Made by a program: the position numbers and the translations under genes
Notes under the pieces: generated by a model
Seen by the model: only the letters and a program-made list of their open reading frames with translations
Database searches by the model: none
Told to the model about the DNA's origin: nothing
Assembly: GCA_015847255.1 (NCBI GenBank)
Contig: JADLZK010004668.1
Coordinates: forward strand, 248,001-312,000
Length of the DNA: 64,000 nucleotides
Reading direction: 5' to 3'
Source of the DNA: Hyparrhenia diplandra
Lineage: Eukaryota; Streptophyta; Magnoliopsida; Poales; Poaceae
In this document: in pieces, positions 1 through 13,800 of the stretch
How positions within the stretch are numbered: the stretch's first letter is position 1
Layout of the letters: each line of letters starts with the position of its first letter

Positions 1-2530
1 ACTTGAAGGATAAGTACGTAAAGTTTGAAGGAAGGATTTGGGCCACCTATGGCGTCACTTTGATGTGTGATTCTTGGGTGGCCCAACTAGAATGAGTGTG
101 ATCAACTTCTTGATTTATTGCAATGGGATCACATGGTTTCACAAGTCTATTGATGCATCCGGAAAAAGTCAAGATGCTAAGTACTTGTACGGTGTATGTG
201 CACCTCCTAAACATAGTTGTCATGTTGTTCTTTTTAGTTTATATATATGTATATAAATAATAAATGTTGTGCATTTTTTTCGGGAGATTCGGTGTGGTGA
301 TGGAGATTGGCCCCAAACATATTGTCCATGTGGTGACCGACAACGGCTCCAACTACAAGAAAGCTTGCAACCAACTGAAGAATGAGTGGGCTCACATTGT
401 TTGGACACCTTGTCTTGCACACACCGGTCAACTTGATGTTGAAGGATATTGGTGACCGCCCGATCATTCGGGTATGATAGCCGAAAGTGTAAGAAAATTT
501 CAAATTGGTTGCACAACTATTGGGTTGAATAATATGATGAGGAAAGCAATTGGTGGTGAGTTGGTCAAGTGGAATGCCACTAGATTTGGGACCAACTACA
601 TGTTTATGGAGAGTTTTTCTTCGGAAACGTGAGAAGTTCATGCGGTGGATGGGATCTCCCGAAGTTTTTGCAAAGCAAGTGGGCAAAGTCTGCGAGAAGG
701 TGCATTTGCTCATGCAAGATTGTCAAGTATCCGGTGGTGGGATGGATTGGCCTACATCATCGCACGCAGTGGAACCAATTTACAAATTCCTTCGTTTCGC
801 CGATGAAGACAAGCGCTCGAACATGGTGATGTGGTGTACAAATACCCGAGTTGTAAAAGAGGAGATGGAGTCATTCTTTGGAAGAAACAAGCGGACATGG
901 AGCCGAATATAAAGCGATTATGGACAAAAGGATTGCTGACGTCTACATCGGGGACGTATGTGGGAGCAGGTATGATAATGGGTTGTGTTTATTTCGCAAG
1001 CTATATATATTTAATACTTACCGTTTGCTTATAACGAATTTATGTTGCATTTGCTGTATTAAATCCGGGTCTCTCATATAACTGGATCCAACTCCAAAAA
1101 TGTTGGGTAGCCTAAAGGATACATTTCGAGAGAATGACGGACCGGAGGCGCCGTCTGCGAGGCATTGCAGAGGGGTGAGGTTTTCCGCTTGTAAGATTGG
1201 TGAGTTTGGCACGAGAATTGGCTCGCAAAATGGCAATTGATCCAAGGACATCCCCATGTAAGTATTTTTCTACCTCATATCTTTGTGACCCAATAGGTTT
1301 CTTATCTTTGAAACATATAGCTAATATAATGTGGTACCTTTGCGGTAGGTTGGTGGATGATGATATTTGGTAGGAGTACTCCAATGTTGCGGCGCCTTGC
1401 TTTGCGGCTTGTTGCACAATGTGTCTCCTCGGTAGATGCGGCGGAACCGGAGTACATTTGCCTTACTTGCATACCAAGGTTCGAATAGGTTGTCGCACGT
1501 AAAATTGAACAAGCTTGTTTATGTCAACTACAACCTTCGTCTGCGACTTGCGGATGTTACCCCACAAAGGAATTATGATGATGATGACTTCATTGACCGG
1601 TTCACCGAAGTCTCATTCTATGATCGAACAATCCGATTAGGGAATGGATGGATACGGCCCGATCTAACCGACCACCGGTTCTTGATGAGGATTACGACGG
1701 AAGTGGGCGTCCCTACGCCATCAAATATTGTCGGTACAATTTATATTTGTATACAATTCTATGATCGGAGCAATCCGATTATTTGCTTGTTGTGTTGGCG
1801 GTGACCATATAGCAACCGAGGATCTACCTCGGCGACGGGGATGATAACATCGGTGATTGGGCGTAGAAATGTGGGTGAAACTCACATGGGGAAGAGGAAG
1901 CACCATGTGACTTTCACCACGGTGATGACACGGCCGACGATGGCTCCTCGGTGATGACACGACCCGGCGATGGTGGGAGCGATAAAGGCGGTGGCGGTGG
2001 TGGAGGGTATGGTGGTGGCGGTGGTGGAGGGTATGGCGGTGGCGGTCTTTGGTGGGAGTGGTCTTGGTGGGGGCGGTCTTTGGTGGGAGTGATTATGCGG
2101 TCTTCATTTCCACAGGTATCAATTGCACTTCAACCTACATACGCACAATTGTTTACGTATATGACCACTAATTATGGTTGATTGCGAGGCGAGACCCGGT
2201 TCACACATGCGACTCAAGACCCGTGACCATGGCCAACCGGACTTCGCGAGAGGATGTACGATTCATTGGGCGGACTACGGCACTCCACAGTACTCCTCAT
2301 CCTCCTCTGTGAGACCTCGCAGATCTTCTTATACCTATCCCATTTCGGCGTGTCCGCGCAGCCTATGACTAGATGGGTGTACGAATGGGAAGACCCCGAT
2401 TTTTACAATCGGTTGGTTGAAGAATGGGAGACAACGGCCGGTATGGTCGGGGCTAACTTGGCAAGATTACAAAGGTCGGCCCGCCTTCGGCGAACAGGTA
2501 TCTCTATTATGTCTACACGCCGAGTATGAT
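1..2530 (+). pseudogene. hAT-family transposase remnant (DUF659 / hAT dimerisation type)
   Basis: Broken open frames on the plus strand read as a plant hAT transposase. Around 324-440 a DUF659-like stretch reads VVTDNGSNYKKACNQL followed by WTPCLAHT, the usual Asp-containing core of this family. Around 640-960 comes a block with FADEDKR, VVKEEMESFFGRNK and YKAIMDKRIADVYIG. Around 1380-1550 the C-terminal dimerisation region reads TPMLRRLALRLVAQCVSS, then RNRSTFALL and NRLSHVKLNKLVYVNYNLRL in a different frame. The frame changes several times and there are in-frame stops, so it is dead. The protein also continues past 1550 (FIDRFTEVSFYD) into a glycine-rich tail near 1990-2080, typical of these transposase 3' ends. 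The N-terminus (BED finger) would lie left of the window. Host protein or active element are ruled out by the lesions. Confidence 0.85.
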
Positions 2531-2679
2531 GAGGAGTCTTGGATATATGGGGTGTTCCGTATATGCTACGCCGATTGATTATTTGTATGCCATCACATTT
2601 TGTTACCGTATTGACTTATGCTATTTATTTCGCATTGTGTGCCACTTTTTACATCAAAATGTCCAAAGCAACTACCAAA

Positions 2680-2925
2680 AATTTCTTCAAAAAAATTAAA
2701 AAAAACAAAACTTCCGGCGGTTTGGAATTTATACCGGCTCAAACCGGGCGGTATAAATTCTAAACCGCCGGTTAACCGGATTTTACCGTTCGGCCGGCGC
2801 CGTTTGAATTCATTGAATTCAAATTTCAAACCGTCCATTAACCGTCCGTTTTTACGATAACGGACCGGTTTATCAAACGGAGGCCGGGCGGTTTGCTAAG
2901 TCCGGTCGGTAAAAACGCAGGGGCA
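2680..2925 (+). mobile_element. Subterminal 3' end of the hAT element
   Basis: A dense run of short motifs such as CGGTTTGG, CCGGGCGGT, AACCGCCGGTTAACCGG, GGTTTATCAAACGG and GGTCGGTAAAAACG lies between the transposase remnant and the next gene. Ac-like hAT elements carry repeated AAACGG/CGGTAAAA transposase-binding motifs at their ends. No coding sequence is seen. The exact terminus is uncertain (about 2915-2925) because the partner TIR is left of the window and the target duplication cannot be compared. Confidence 0.55.
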
Positions 2926-2967
2926 CGTCGCCCCGCCCGCTGCCTGCCGCTGCCGCTGCCGCTGCCG

Positions 2968-2974
2968 TATAAAA
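2968..2974 (+). promoter_or_regulatory. TATA box of the YTH gene
   Basis: TATAAAA lies 216 bp before the ATG at 3184, just after a CTGCCG-rich run, with a pyrimidine-rich leader following. It is the best core promoter candidate for the YTH gene. It sits only about 45-55 bp after the apparent hAT terminus. Confidence 0.5.
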
Positions 2975-3183
2975 TCACTGGTTGGCATCGACGCTCGTGG
3001 TTTCTTTCTTTCTTTCCCCTTCTCCTCTCGTCGCGTCCAATAAAAAAGGGGAAAGGAAAGAAAATCTTTTTCTTTTTTCCTCCCCTCCCCCTCGCTTCCC
3101 CGAATTTGATGCTTAAACCCTCGCCGGGAGGAGCAGAGGACTCAATCCCGACGCCCCCACCTACCGCCCGGATCTCCGACGCC

Positions 3184-6100
3184 ATGGCCGCCGCTCCGCA
3201 TCAGGCCCAGGGCCCCGCAGGTGAGACCTCGCCCACGCCCCCAATCCCTGTTGCTGGATTGGGGTTTGACTTTTGATTCGGTTCCTTCACCCCCTCGCCG
3301 CTGCGCTGGGTCGCTCGTGATTGCGCTGCGTCGCCGCTCGAATTCTCGTGCTTCAAGGGCTCTCCGCGCTCGATTCGGCGGGAATTGAATTCGCGCAGGC
3401 TTGGGCCTGGGGCGGGGCGGGGGCTGCGAGCGATCTCGAAGCCCGCCTTTCTCTGTTTGGGCGCCCCTAGGTTAAGATTGGTTCCGCTCCTTTGCTCCGC
3501 GGAAGGAAGCCCTCTAGCTACGATATTTGCCGTCGGGGTTGCGTGCTCGCTCGCTCGCACCCAGCCGTGGAAGCAGGCAGGGGGCGCGGCTGGGATTTGT
3601 GCTGATTACGTTGCCTCACGTCCGTCCTCGGGGCAAAGGGCAATTGCGTCTTTTTTCCTTTTTTCCCTCCCCTTTTTCCTGGGTATGTATGTCCAATCCA
3701 AGTCCAACTATAGGAGGACGGAGTCCAGCAGTACGAGCAGGATATGATCGTCAGTACGTACTCAATGGGAAGCTCTAGCTTCGGTACATAAATACTTTGG
3801 AGTGAGCTACTGTACAGCTACTTTCAAGTAAGCTACTGTACACAGCGGGACACACGGCTTGATGCTGCTGATGGTCTGATCATGGCACCGTCTGCAATTG
3901 TTGTCCTGTGGGTATGCGTGTAGTAGTAGCTTCCGAATGCTTTGTGATTGGGGAGTTGTACAGCTTGCCAGATCTTGTTCCAATGCTTGTCTTAAGGCTA
4001 TTTTGCACCATAACAAAGGTAACTTATATCTTTCTATATTTGTGTTCTGCAGATAGCGTGATTCCGTTGCAGTCGGAACCTGTACTTGAGAATAACCCCT
4101 CCAAGAGTGCAAACGCCAAGGACCAGGTAATTTTTTGCTTCCACTTAGAGTTTATTTATTTCCTCCTCATCAATCTATGCTTTGAAATGTTGCTCATGGA
4201 TATGTTGCTATGCTGTTGCGACAGATTCTTTCTGGTACGGAGAATGTGTCTTCTGTTGGCAATGCACGGGCGCTAGCTCCTTGAAGTCGCCAAAAGGCCC
4301 GTCAGAGAAGCATAGCTCTATCGGAAAAGCTGGAGAACAACCTTATCTCTACCAGCAAAATGTGTATGCGCCGCAGCCACAGCCACTCTATCCTGGAGGT
4401 TAGGGTACATTCATTGCCTTCTAAGTGATGTCAGCACACGTTCTGAATTCTTCTGCATAAAGCACATGGCAAAAATATATCCGTAGCTTCTAAACAATCG
4501 TGTTTTCATTTGTTTCCAGCTAAGTTTGCCTTTTCACTGGTTTGTACAGTTGATAATAGTTTTTCAGTGATCTCGTTTGTTCAGCTCTATTTGAATTCAT
4601 TGTGGAAGCACCAACCTTGTCCTGATGAGGGCACCGAGTGTATTATTCAATTCCAGACTTAGCGGCTCTTTTATTTATCAGAAGGCACAAGGAGCAACTT
4701 TCACTTTTCATGGAGTGCTGTTTTAAATTTTATGTTCTTTTTCTTCCCCTTACTGTAGGATATATGAACCCTTCAGGACAATGGGAGGAATATCCCCATT
4801 ATGTGAATATGGAGGGGCTACATTCCGTATCTCCCGTAAGTAGCTGGAATTACCGTATTTCTGTGTGTTCTTTTGATATTTTTTCTAAATATTTTTTTTT
4901 TTTTCTTGAAGGGAATCTACAATGACAACCAGTCCCTCATGCTATCTCCTGGATATGCAAGCAACCCCCAAATGATGTATGGAGCATATTCTCCTGTTTC
5001 CGGCGTTGGAGATGGCCAACAGTACTTCCCTGTGCACTATCCCTTCTCAAGTCCTTACTATCAACCACCAGCTTCTCCTAGCATGGGATATTCAAGCTCT
5101 GCGACTGGAATGTCCCAAGGAGGAGACCCTATGCTGCAGCAAGAGTACTTCCTTCCTGATGGCCTTCTATATTCACCCACACCAGGGTATCATCAACCAT
5201 TCAGCTCATTCGACAGAGGTAACATTTCTCCTCTAAAGTTTCTTGTTTTGCTGCAGGAGAATTTTATATGATTTCAAAAAGTTTAGGGTCATGCCTAACT
5301 ATGTTTTGACCTTTTGCAGCACCAACACAACCAAATAATGCTCCTGGATTGTTTGGTCAAGGGAATCTACCACTGGCTTCAGGCATGGTATGCTGTCATG
5401 CAACTGGGTCCTAAGCATAAATGGATTTACTATTGTCCAATGCTGATAATGTATGTTGTTGCAGCATCATGGATCGATGTATGGTCCTGGATCCTACAAG
5501 GGACGCCAGCAAGGTAGCAAATTTGGTGGCACTACTCCAAGTTGGGGTTCTACTGGCCGCAGATTTGGTACTTTCGACTTGAGTGGCAATCAACAAAGGG
5601 GGAGCATGGCATTTGGTAGTCACAATGGCTCTCTGGAGTTTATGAATGAGCAAAACCGTGGGCCACGCGCTACAAAACCAAAGACACAAGACACAGAGAA
5701 CTCCTCAGGAGATGAGAAAAATGAGAAAACTGTTCCTCTGATTGATAGTGAACTGTACAATCGCTCTGATTTTATCACTGAGTACAAGGATGCCAAATTC
5801 TTTGTAATAAAGTCCTACACCGAGGACCATGTACATAGGAGCATTAAGTATAATGTTTGGGCCAGCACAGCCAGCGGGAACAGGAAGCTGGATTCTGCTT
5901 ACCGTGCGGCCAAAGAGAAAGAAGAGCATTGCCCTATTTTCTTGTTTTTCTCGGTAAGAACAGCTCATCTACTTTGGTTTTTGCTTTTCCCTACAAGGAA
6001 AAGAAAAGAGAGTTGTACATAGTGGGTGTTTGATCCTTATTAGCATGTGCTAAGGTGTTTCTAATTTTGCTAATTTCTTTTATGCATAATCGTACCTTTA

Positions 6101-6759
6101 GGTTAATGGAAGCGGCCAATTCTGTGGCGTGGCTGAGATGATTGGACCTGTCGATTTCGACAGAAGTGTTGATTACTGGCAGCAGGATAAGTGGAGTGGC
6201 CAGTTCCCTGTGAAGTGGCACATAATTAAGGATGTGCCGAACAACCTTCTGCGGCACATCATTCTTGAAAACAATGACAATAAACCTGTCACAAATAGCA
6301 GGGACACTCAGGAGGTAAAAGTTACATAATATTTTTGGTGGATGTTTAAGCCGCTAGTGTCAATGGCATTTCTGAATAATAAATTCACCAACTCTTAACA
6401 TACAGGTGAAGCTGGAGCAGGGCCTCCAGATGCTAACAATCTTCAAGAGCCATGAGGCTGAGACAACAATCCTGGAAGATTTTGACTTCTATGAGCAGCG
6501 GAGAAAGCCTTGCAGGAGAACAGACGTCAACAGCAGCCTGCCGGCACCGATCCTCAGAAGCTGGTGGATACCAAGGCTCAAGGTCCTGTGGCTGATATAT
6601 CAGATGCATTTGCGAAGGCCGTCCAGTTGAAGGATGCTGAGAACAGTGGGACAAACCCGAAAGCTGAGGGTGCTTCAGCTGAAAAACGGGTCTGCTGCCA
6701 CAGCCAAGGTTGAAGGAAGTGCAAACCTGAGCACGGGCCCTGTGGAGGAAAGCAGTTGA
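3184..6759 (+). CDS. YTH-domain m6A reader, ECT family
   Basis: Nine exons can be placed with GT-AG borders: 3184-3220, 4053-4126, 4225-4398, 4759-4835, 4912-5218, 5320-5387, 5465-5953, 6102-6314 and 6406-6759, giving about 597 residues. The N-terminal half is Tyr/Pro/Gly/Gln-rich and disordered, as in ECT proteins. The C-terminal YTH domain (exons 7-9) runs from about SYTEDHVHRSIKYNVWAST to LEQGLQMLTIFKSHEAE. The m6A cage tryptophans are visible in YNVWAST, VDYWQQ and QDKWSGQ. ECT proteins bind N6-methyladenosine in mRNA in the cytosol and affect mRNA fate and organ growth. Three frame problems exist: exon 3 is one base short near 4268-4276; exon 9 lacks a G near 6499 and has an extra A in the A-run at 6682-6686, which restores frame for the C-terminus. 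All splice phases otherwise agree, so consensus errors are more likely than pseudogenisation. Start chosen from the splice phase and family N-terminus. Confidence 0.93.
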
Positions 6760-7813
6760 TTCGTTTCCCTTCTGTCTGCTAATTTGGAGCAGCAGAGGAA
6801 TAGCATGCTGCAATGTGAAGGTCGGAAAGGGAAAAGTGCAGGTTGATTGTGTTAAATATGGTCGTGCCCGTCTCAGTTGTACAACATCATAGGCTTTGTT
6901 TTATCTCCATTTAGGTTATATAATTTCAATATCATAGTTCCAAAATTATTGTTCCGAGTTGTCTTCGTTCCTGTTTTATTTTATTTCCGTCTTCCATGTC
7001 CCCGTGTCGCACCATGAATGATTGTTCAATTTTAGCGGGTTTAGGCATAAGAAGCTGCAGAATTATGCTGCGGCAAAGTTGCGTTTTCTGCAGTTTAATG
7101 TGATACTGTCGAGTCTTCCACTGTCTCCATCCTTATGTAATTTGAGAGATCCTTTCTCTAGTGTATCTTCGTCTTGTTACTGTCAACCTGTAGAGTTCTG
7201 CTTGACCATCCAAATCCTAAACTCTTGTATATTATGAATAAAATGGAGAACTCTGTAGTACCTTAAGGTAAAAGCCGTTGTAGACTTGTAGCAGCAAACC
7301 TAAAAGCATATGCAACTGTTAATACATGCAGTGGCTTTGCAAAACAGATCAAACCTTAAAAGCAAAAATCAATAGCAATTTATAATCTGCTAGAGATTTG
7401 TTCACCTCATAAAAGGGAAACTGATTCTAACCATGGCAAAGACAAATGATTCTGTTAGCATCGAATTTTCAACAGGCTACGAGGCACGAGCAAATCAATG
7501 CTAGTAACTTGATGATACATATTATATATACCATGAAGCATCAAAGCTTACACATGTTGCCGCATGATGATAGACACAAACAGCGAGCAGCAAGAACATG
7601 CACTTGTTACAACGGAAGGGTATTTAGTCAAACATAAAGCTACCTCTATTACAACCACTCTAGTGACGACAACTAGGTGTACTCTACGATAACATGTCAG
7701 ACAGAAGGCAGACTGAGTCAGCTTTCTGCTTCTGAAGCACACGTCTATTAATATCATAATAAATACATAGGATTAAACCTCTCTCCAGGTTCTTTTCCTG
7801 GATTGTGGATGAC
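6760..7813. other. Convergent 3' regions of the YTH and kinase genes
   Basis: No coding sequence is recognised. The plus-strand YTH gene runs into its 3' UTR here; an AATAAA-type signal is present at 7237-7242, about 480 bp after the stop. The minus-strand kinase stop is at 7814-7816 and its 3' UTR must extend leftwards into the same interval, so the two genes are tail to tail. Confidence 0.6.
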
Positions 7814-10800
7814 TCAGTCCAGCGTCATCGGTTGGGCGACACAACAGCGGAACCGAGCCTTACGGACGGTAGTCATAACCTCCATCTCCACCTGTTCCAG
7901 CATCCTCACAATCTCAGTGAATGGGGGACGGACTTCAGGATTTGCGTCCCAGCACCTGGTCATGATCTCCCCAAGGGCGGGGAGACAATCATGGGGTATC
8001 GATGGTCTCACACCCTTGTTCACCACAGCAAATGCAGCTTGCACTGCAGTCATATTTGCAAAGGGGACATTTCCAGTTACCAACTCCCACAGGACAATGG
8101 CAAAACTGTAGACATCAACTTTCTGGTTGTATGGCCTATGCTGGATCATCTCACTGCAAGTGGAAAAATACCAATTTATCAAATTGGAAACAAACAAAAA
8201 CAGAACTTAGTAAATTAAAAGCAGTAGCTGACTGTACAGAAACATTTTGGAGGGAAGTGGGCATAGTTAACATAGCGAAAAAACATCCAGAATGGATATT
8301 CTAAGAATAGTACATACCACCTACAAACACTAAATATATATTACAAACTTGAGGACAATGCTTAGTGACACCAGTGATCCTAGCTTAGCTCACAACAACA
8401 ACATAGCCTTTAGTCCCTAGCTTAGCTCACATGCCTATGAAAAATAAAAGTAGTTCACAAGTGATCATGTGGCTCACTAAGTTGCCACTCAGCAAAATTT
8501 AATATGATATCAAGCAAGCTGAACACAAGTTTTTTTTCCCTAATCCCTTATAAACATTTTAAGAATGCTATCAATAGATAACAAAGTAGTAATAATAAAG
8601 AGGACAAGTAGTTTATATGAAAGGAGAAAACATGAAAAAAAGGAATATAATAATGTGAAGATTCTTAGCATCATTGACTCTAGCATCAGCATCACCAAAA
8701 TCAGCCACCTAACGAATTTGAAATACAACTAGGGACCTTATATGTGAATATTTAGTGGGTAACATTTACATTATGCATGCATGCAGATATACCACAAAAC
8801 AACTGGCAAATGTAAACATTTGAATATGTCAGAATCTTATGCTCTTACTTAAAATATACTTGATATAGTGTGGGCTCTGGTCATTTCACACCATCCAATA
8901 ATGCTACATTACTTATTTGGGTGAAATGATGTCATACTGTTCAATCCATACTGAAATTTCTATAACGATTTTTGGCAATTGATCATCATTTGCATCTCCC
9001 AGAGCCAAATCCATGGGCAGTAGGCTTTCCACTAACAGATGGAAGAGACAAGGGTTGGATTGGATTTAGGCCATGTTACTCAGGTTGTTTGTGGGCTTTG
9101 TAGCAACCACTCAGGGCTCATCTACCTCCCATATTCAACATGGACATTTGGATCCTACGCAACTTTTACCTGGCTAGTCAAGACCAAACTTGCCAATTTA
9201 GGACAGTGGACATAATATGTTTGTCTGTTAAGCTAGAATTTTTTTTTCACTTCATATCACGGAAAAGGCAGAGGAAAACAAGCTTGAGGACAATGCTTAG
9301 TGACAAGAACAAAAAGTTATCCCAATAGACCATCTTAGAGAAACAAGATCATTAGTTGAGTTGCTAAAATGCTAAACCCTAAATAGTTTGGCGAGTGCCT
9401 ATATATATTACAAAGTAGGGGCCACAACAAACTCAAATGATAGAACTATGTAAATGGCTAGCTGCATAACTAATTAGTCATGGTTTTACGGGAAAAATAT
9501 AAAGTCACATTCATTTTTAGAATGATAATCACAATGGGCATAGGTGATGTATCTAGCTAGCCAAGGGACTACATAATGAATTGACAACAAATGCATCATC
9601 TATCAAGGGTGTCATTTTATTGCCATGGGAGGTACAATTGGCTTGGATATTTATACTTAGGTAGTGTTTGGTTCCATCTCTACAAATGCTACGATAACGA
9701 TATCATATCATGGAGGGAATGAAAAGAGGATGAGTCAAAATGCAATTTGTTCGAGTTTAAAACATGTAATGTATTTGTTACCACTAGTCCATCTTTGTCG
9801 AGATCATCGGATGCTAATGAGATGATGTATAGGGCTTTTAAACATGGACAATGATGGATAATGCGACATGAACTCACTAACTTGGTCTTGGAAGCGAGCT
9901 ACCCTGACCAAGACCATGGGCCACCAACCATTGATGAATATGCCAGCCAAGCTAACCGCTAGCTAGTGAAGCAAGAATCAATGGCGGTGAAGCCACCACA
10001 AAAAGCGTTAGTAGCCAAGTGGAGCTTATGAATCTCGTTTGAATATTCAAATTGGAGTTAATAGGTTTCTATTGACGAAGTAGATAGAAGATATGAAACA
10101 AATAGCTCCAAGGTTGGCCTTCAACTAATTTGATATGACTAAAGACATTTGGGTAACTTGTTGGTTGCATGAATGACAACATCATGTCGCACATCAGGTT
10201 CTAGCTAACATGCGATTTAGTAGAGGAGCAAGTTACAAATGTGACTCGTTGATGTAGTCATATCCTTTGTTGCTATTGAGCTTTCCAAACAAACGGAGCC
10301 AGTTGGCTCTCTTCCTACAATAGATATTATTGCTACTCATCAAGGATTAGCTGAGGGGCATGTTTGGGACCGCTTTAAATCGGATTTGTGGCCGTCCTAC
10401 CACGAGAATCAAGAAAATCTCGTGGGACTCGATGACTCTTTCTACCACCGGAGACATAACGACCGCAAGATTGCCTTGGGGTGGAGGCCACATTAAGCCA
10501 TACCGCACCGTGTAGTGGCCACGTCGCGGTCCCAAACACGGTCGAGGATTCCTCGTTTGAAGTAAGCCTTGAAAAGAAAAGAATGGAATAGTCAATATTG
10601 CATAATGACTTTTTGCTCATTTAAGGGTGCCAAAGCACCTTGGTTTGTTTTCAAGTTGGGAAGTCAAGCCACATCACCAAGGCATCAACTAGTCGTCCAG
10701 GTCATCCAAATGTCAAATCATGATTAGACAATAACTAGCCATGATTTTCAATGAGTACAAACACAGAGAGCACATCTTTGCTTTGGAAAAAGATTGCTTG

Positions 10801-13800
10801 GAGTTGGTAGTGAAGCATCACCACTAGCAACAATTACGGCTCAATGTCTATCCATGATTTGGTCTATTTGGTCGAGCCCTGGTCGACTGGGACCGGACGG
10901 GGCGACTAATCACGATTAATCGGACGACCCGGGGACATTCTAATCGAGCACACAGGATCGACCGGGACGAGTAATCGCGATTAATCGGACGACCTAAAAT
11001 CAGGGATGTCCATATATCTAAGATAAGGCGAGAGAAAAACTTTGATGCTCATGTCATTGCAGCGAGATTATGCGAGCCAAATTGTCACCAAATGCCTAAT
11101 TGAGAGTATTAGGGTTAAATTGCCTCGCTAAATACAATCTCGTTTATTTTGTGTAGTGGAGGGAGAGTATTAGGGTTTGTACGAGTCATGGTTTTGCTTT
11201 CTATTTAGGTCAAATTAACCACAATTATCTTGCTAAATGTGGAGAGTGCGCTTGTTGTCGTCTCACGAGGCGACAAGCCTAGCTCGTGCTCCCATAGAAG
11301 GCAACGTTTTCCACCAACATGCTAAATGAGGAGAGAGCGCTTGTTGTTGTCTAACGAGCGACAAGCCTAGCTCATGCTCCCAAAGAAGGAAATGACTTCC
11401 ACCAATGTTGTGCGGCGAGAGCATCATCTATGCAAAGATCCGGTCACGGGTGCAAGAATGGTTGCAAATCAATTTTCCTCACTCGTAGAGGCTTTTGTGT
11501 AGACGGATGCCCTGTTTTCATATCGGACGACTAATCGCGACCTTCGATAAGGCCATTTGATCAGTTTTGTGCGGTCAGAATGATTAGTCGTCCGATAAGT
11601 TGGGCTGCTGTGTTAGGATTCCAGGACATGGGAGAATTCAGCCCAAGGCCTATTAAGGTAAGAGAAACCGTGAGTGAGGGAGTGACTAGTATATACAAGG
11701 TCTCCGCCCGCTCCTGCCTCCTTCCCAGCTCGACGCGGGAGGCCTCAAGCACAAGATGAGCTTCAACTCCGAAGGTAAGTGGCCAAATCACATATATTTA
11801 CATCATATATATATAGTATATACAAGGTCAATAAGGTCATCAGGCATCAGGACGATAAATTTGTCCGATCAGCCGATCAGACCGATTAATCGTCCGATAA
11901 GGACGACTAATCTTCCTTATCGTCCTTATCGGTTGTCTTACGACTAGGAACGATAATACGATATGAAAACAGGGGACGCATGCTTCGCCAATGGCAACCC
12001 TTGTCAATATAGAAGGGCGAAGGGTTGTGGCCGTGAGCAGATAGGGCGACGACACACAAAGATGAGTAGGTATAAGGGCACAAGGTGATGCATCTGCCCT
12101 TAGTGTTATAGGGAACATGGTCTAATGCATCCACGTCTTTAATAGTGATTAGATACATGCCCACCCATTGATTGCTAAATGCACCATAAGGTACGTTTGA
12201 CTGGAAATGAATTACATAGTAGTAATCACATGACAATTTTTTTATCATGTTTGGTTGCAAAGAAATGGAGTTGCCATTGATTACACATCTACTCCGTTCC
12301 AAATTATAAGTCGCTTTGACTTTTGGTTCATCCATTTAGTTATGTATCTAGATACAATCGGTATGTCCATCTTTCGTACGGCTTCTTCTCCTTTCCAAAA
12401 GTCGTCGCCGTCACCATGGCAAGGACCATGGTCACTGTTGGGGCCCAAGTCATGGAACCAGGCCAAAGCTTGCTTCGTCCCATATCGCTCCACCTCTTCT
12501 TGACTCTACAACCTCTTCGCCTTTGCTTGTACCGCCACTTCTCAACTATAAGAACAAAGATGAGGACATGATGGATCTTGATGAGAAAGATTATGCTGGT
12601 AAAGGATCTCAGCACTATCAACTTGTAACCACAATGCTTGACATCACCATCTCATGGATGAAGACGACAAATATTACAGGATCTCTCAACATAGGCAACA
12701 TAAGTAACGAAGAGGATGCCAACCATGGCATTGCCAACGGGGTGAGAGGGTGCCAATGAGGAGGCAAAAATGTTTGTCATGCTAGCGCCAAATGAGGAGC
12801 ACCTGGATCACATCTAGGGTGGCCAATTCAGATGGTGACCCTCAAAATTATGACCTACCAATTTCAGTTTCAATCCAACAACCAAACACTCAGACATGAA
12901 TTGGGCCATTTCCATTCCACAAAGTAGGGCCCAATTCATTGGACCAAATGGGACCAAAGCTTCCTTCGTCCCATATTGCTCCACCTCTTCTTAGTGTTGC
13001 ATTGCCAACCCTTTGACTCCGGTATCCTTTCACCTCTACTACCACTTCTCAACTATGAGAACAAATATTAGGGTATGGTGGACCTTGGTGGGCAATTTGA
13101 TGCCGACAAAGGATCTCACCACAATGCTTGACGTCACCATCCCATGGATGAAGATGACGACTATTACAAGATCTCTCAACATGGACAATAGTGACGACGC
13201 GGGCCATGGAGATGCCTGAGGAGGAGATAGTGGTGTCAACAAGGAGGCGCAAACACTAGTTGTGGCAGCACCAGTGATCACCAAAGCGAAGCATAAGGGG
13301 GCAAGATGTCATCATTGCTGAAGCAGGGCCGTATATTAGCCGGTGCAAGGTGTGCACCTGTTCTGGGCCTCCAATTTTGAGGGCCTCCAAATTTAGTACC
13401 ACTAGCAATCAACTCCTTGGCCCATCATCATTCAGCCCATGGCAGGTCATCGACGCTTCCCCACCCCAAGTCCATACGTACTGACTACTGCGTACAGGCC
13501 AGCAAGGCGACGTTTCATTTTCTTTCTTGCCGCAATCCAGATCGTGATTAATCAAATTATGTCTTTGTTATATTATTTTCTTATAAATTTTAGGGCCAAA
13601 TCTCGCGTTTCGTTCAGGGCCTCCTAAATCGTAGGTACGGCCCTGCTGAAGACGAGGACCAGATCTGAGTTGGACAATTCAGACAGCGGCCCTCAAAATT
13701 ATGGCCTACCTATTTTAGTTATCCACAATTCGAACACATTTCAAGTCGGGTCCAACTTAACAACCAAAGACTCGAAATGAACTAGGCCCATTTCAATTCC

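Noticed and set aside
1951..2181. Glycine-rich 76-residue frame as a GRP-type gene
   Set aside because: It is the low-complexity tail of the hAT transposase remnant, with no signal peptide or independent gene context.
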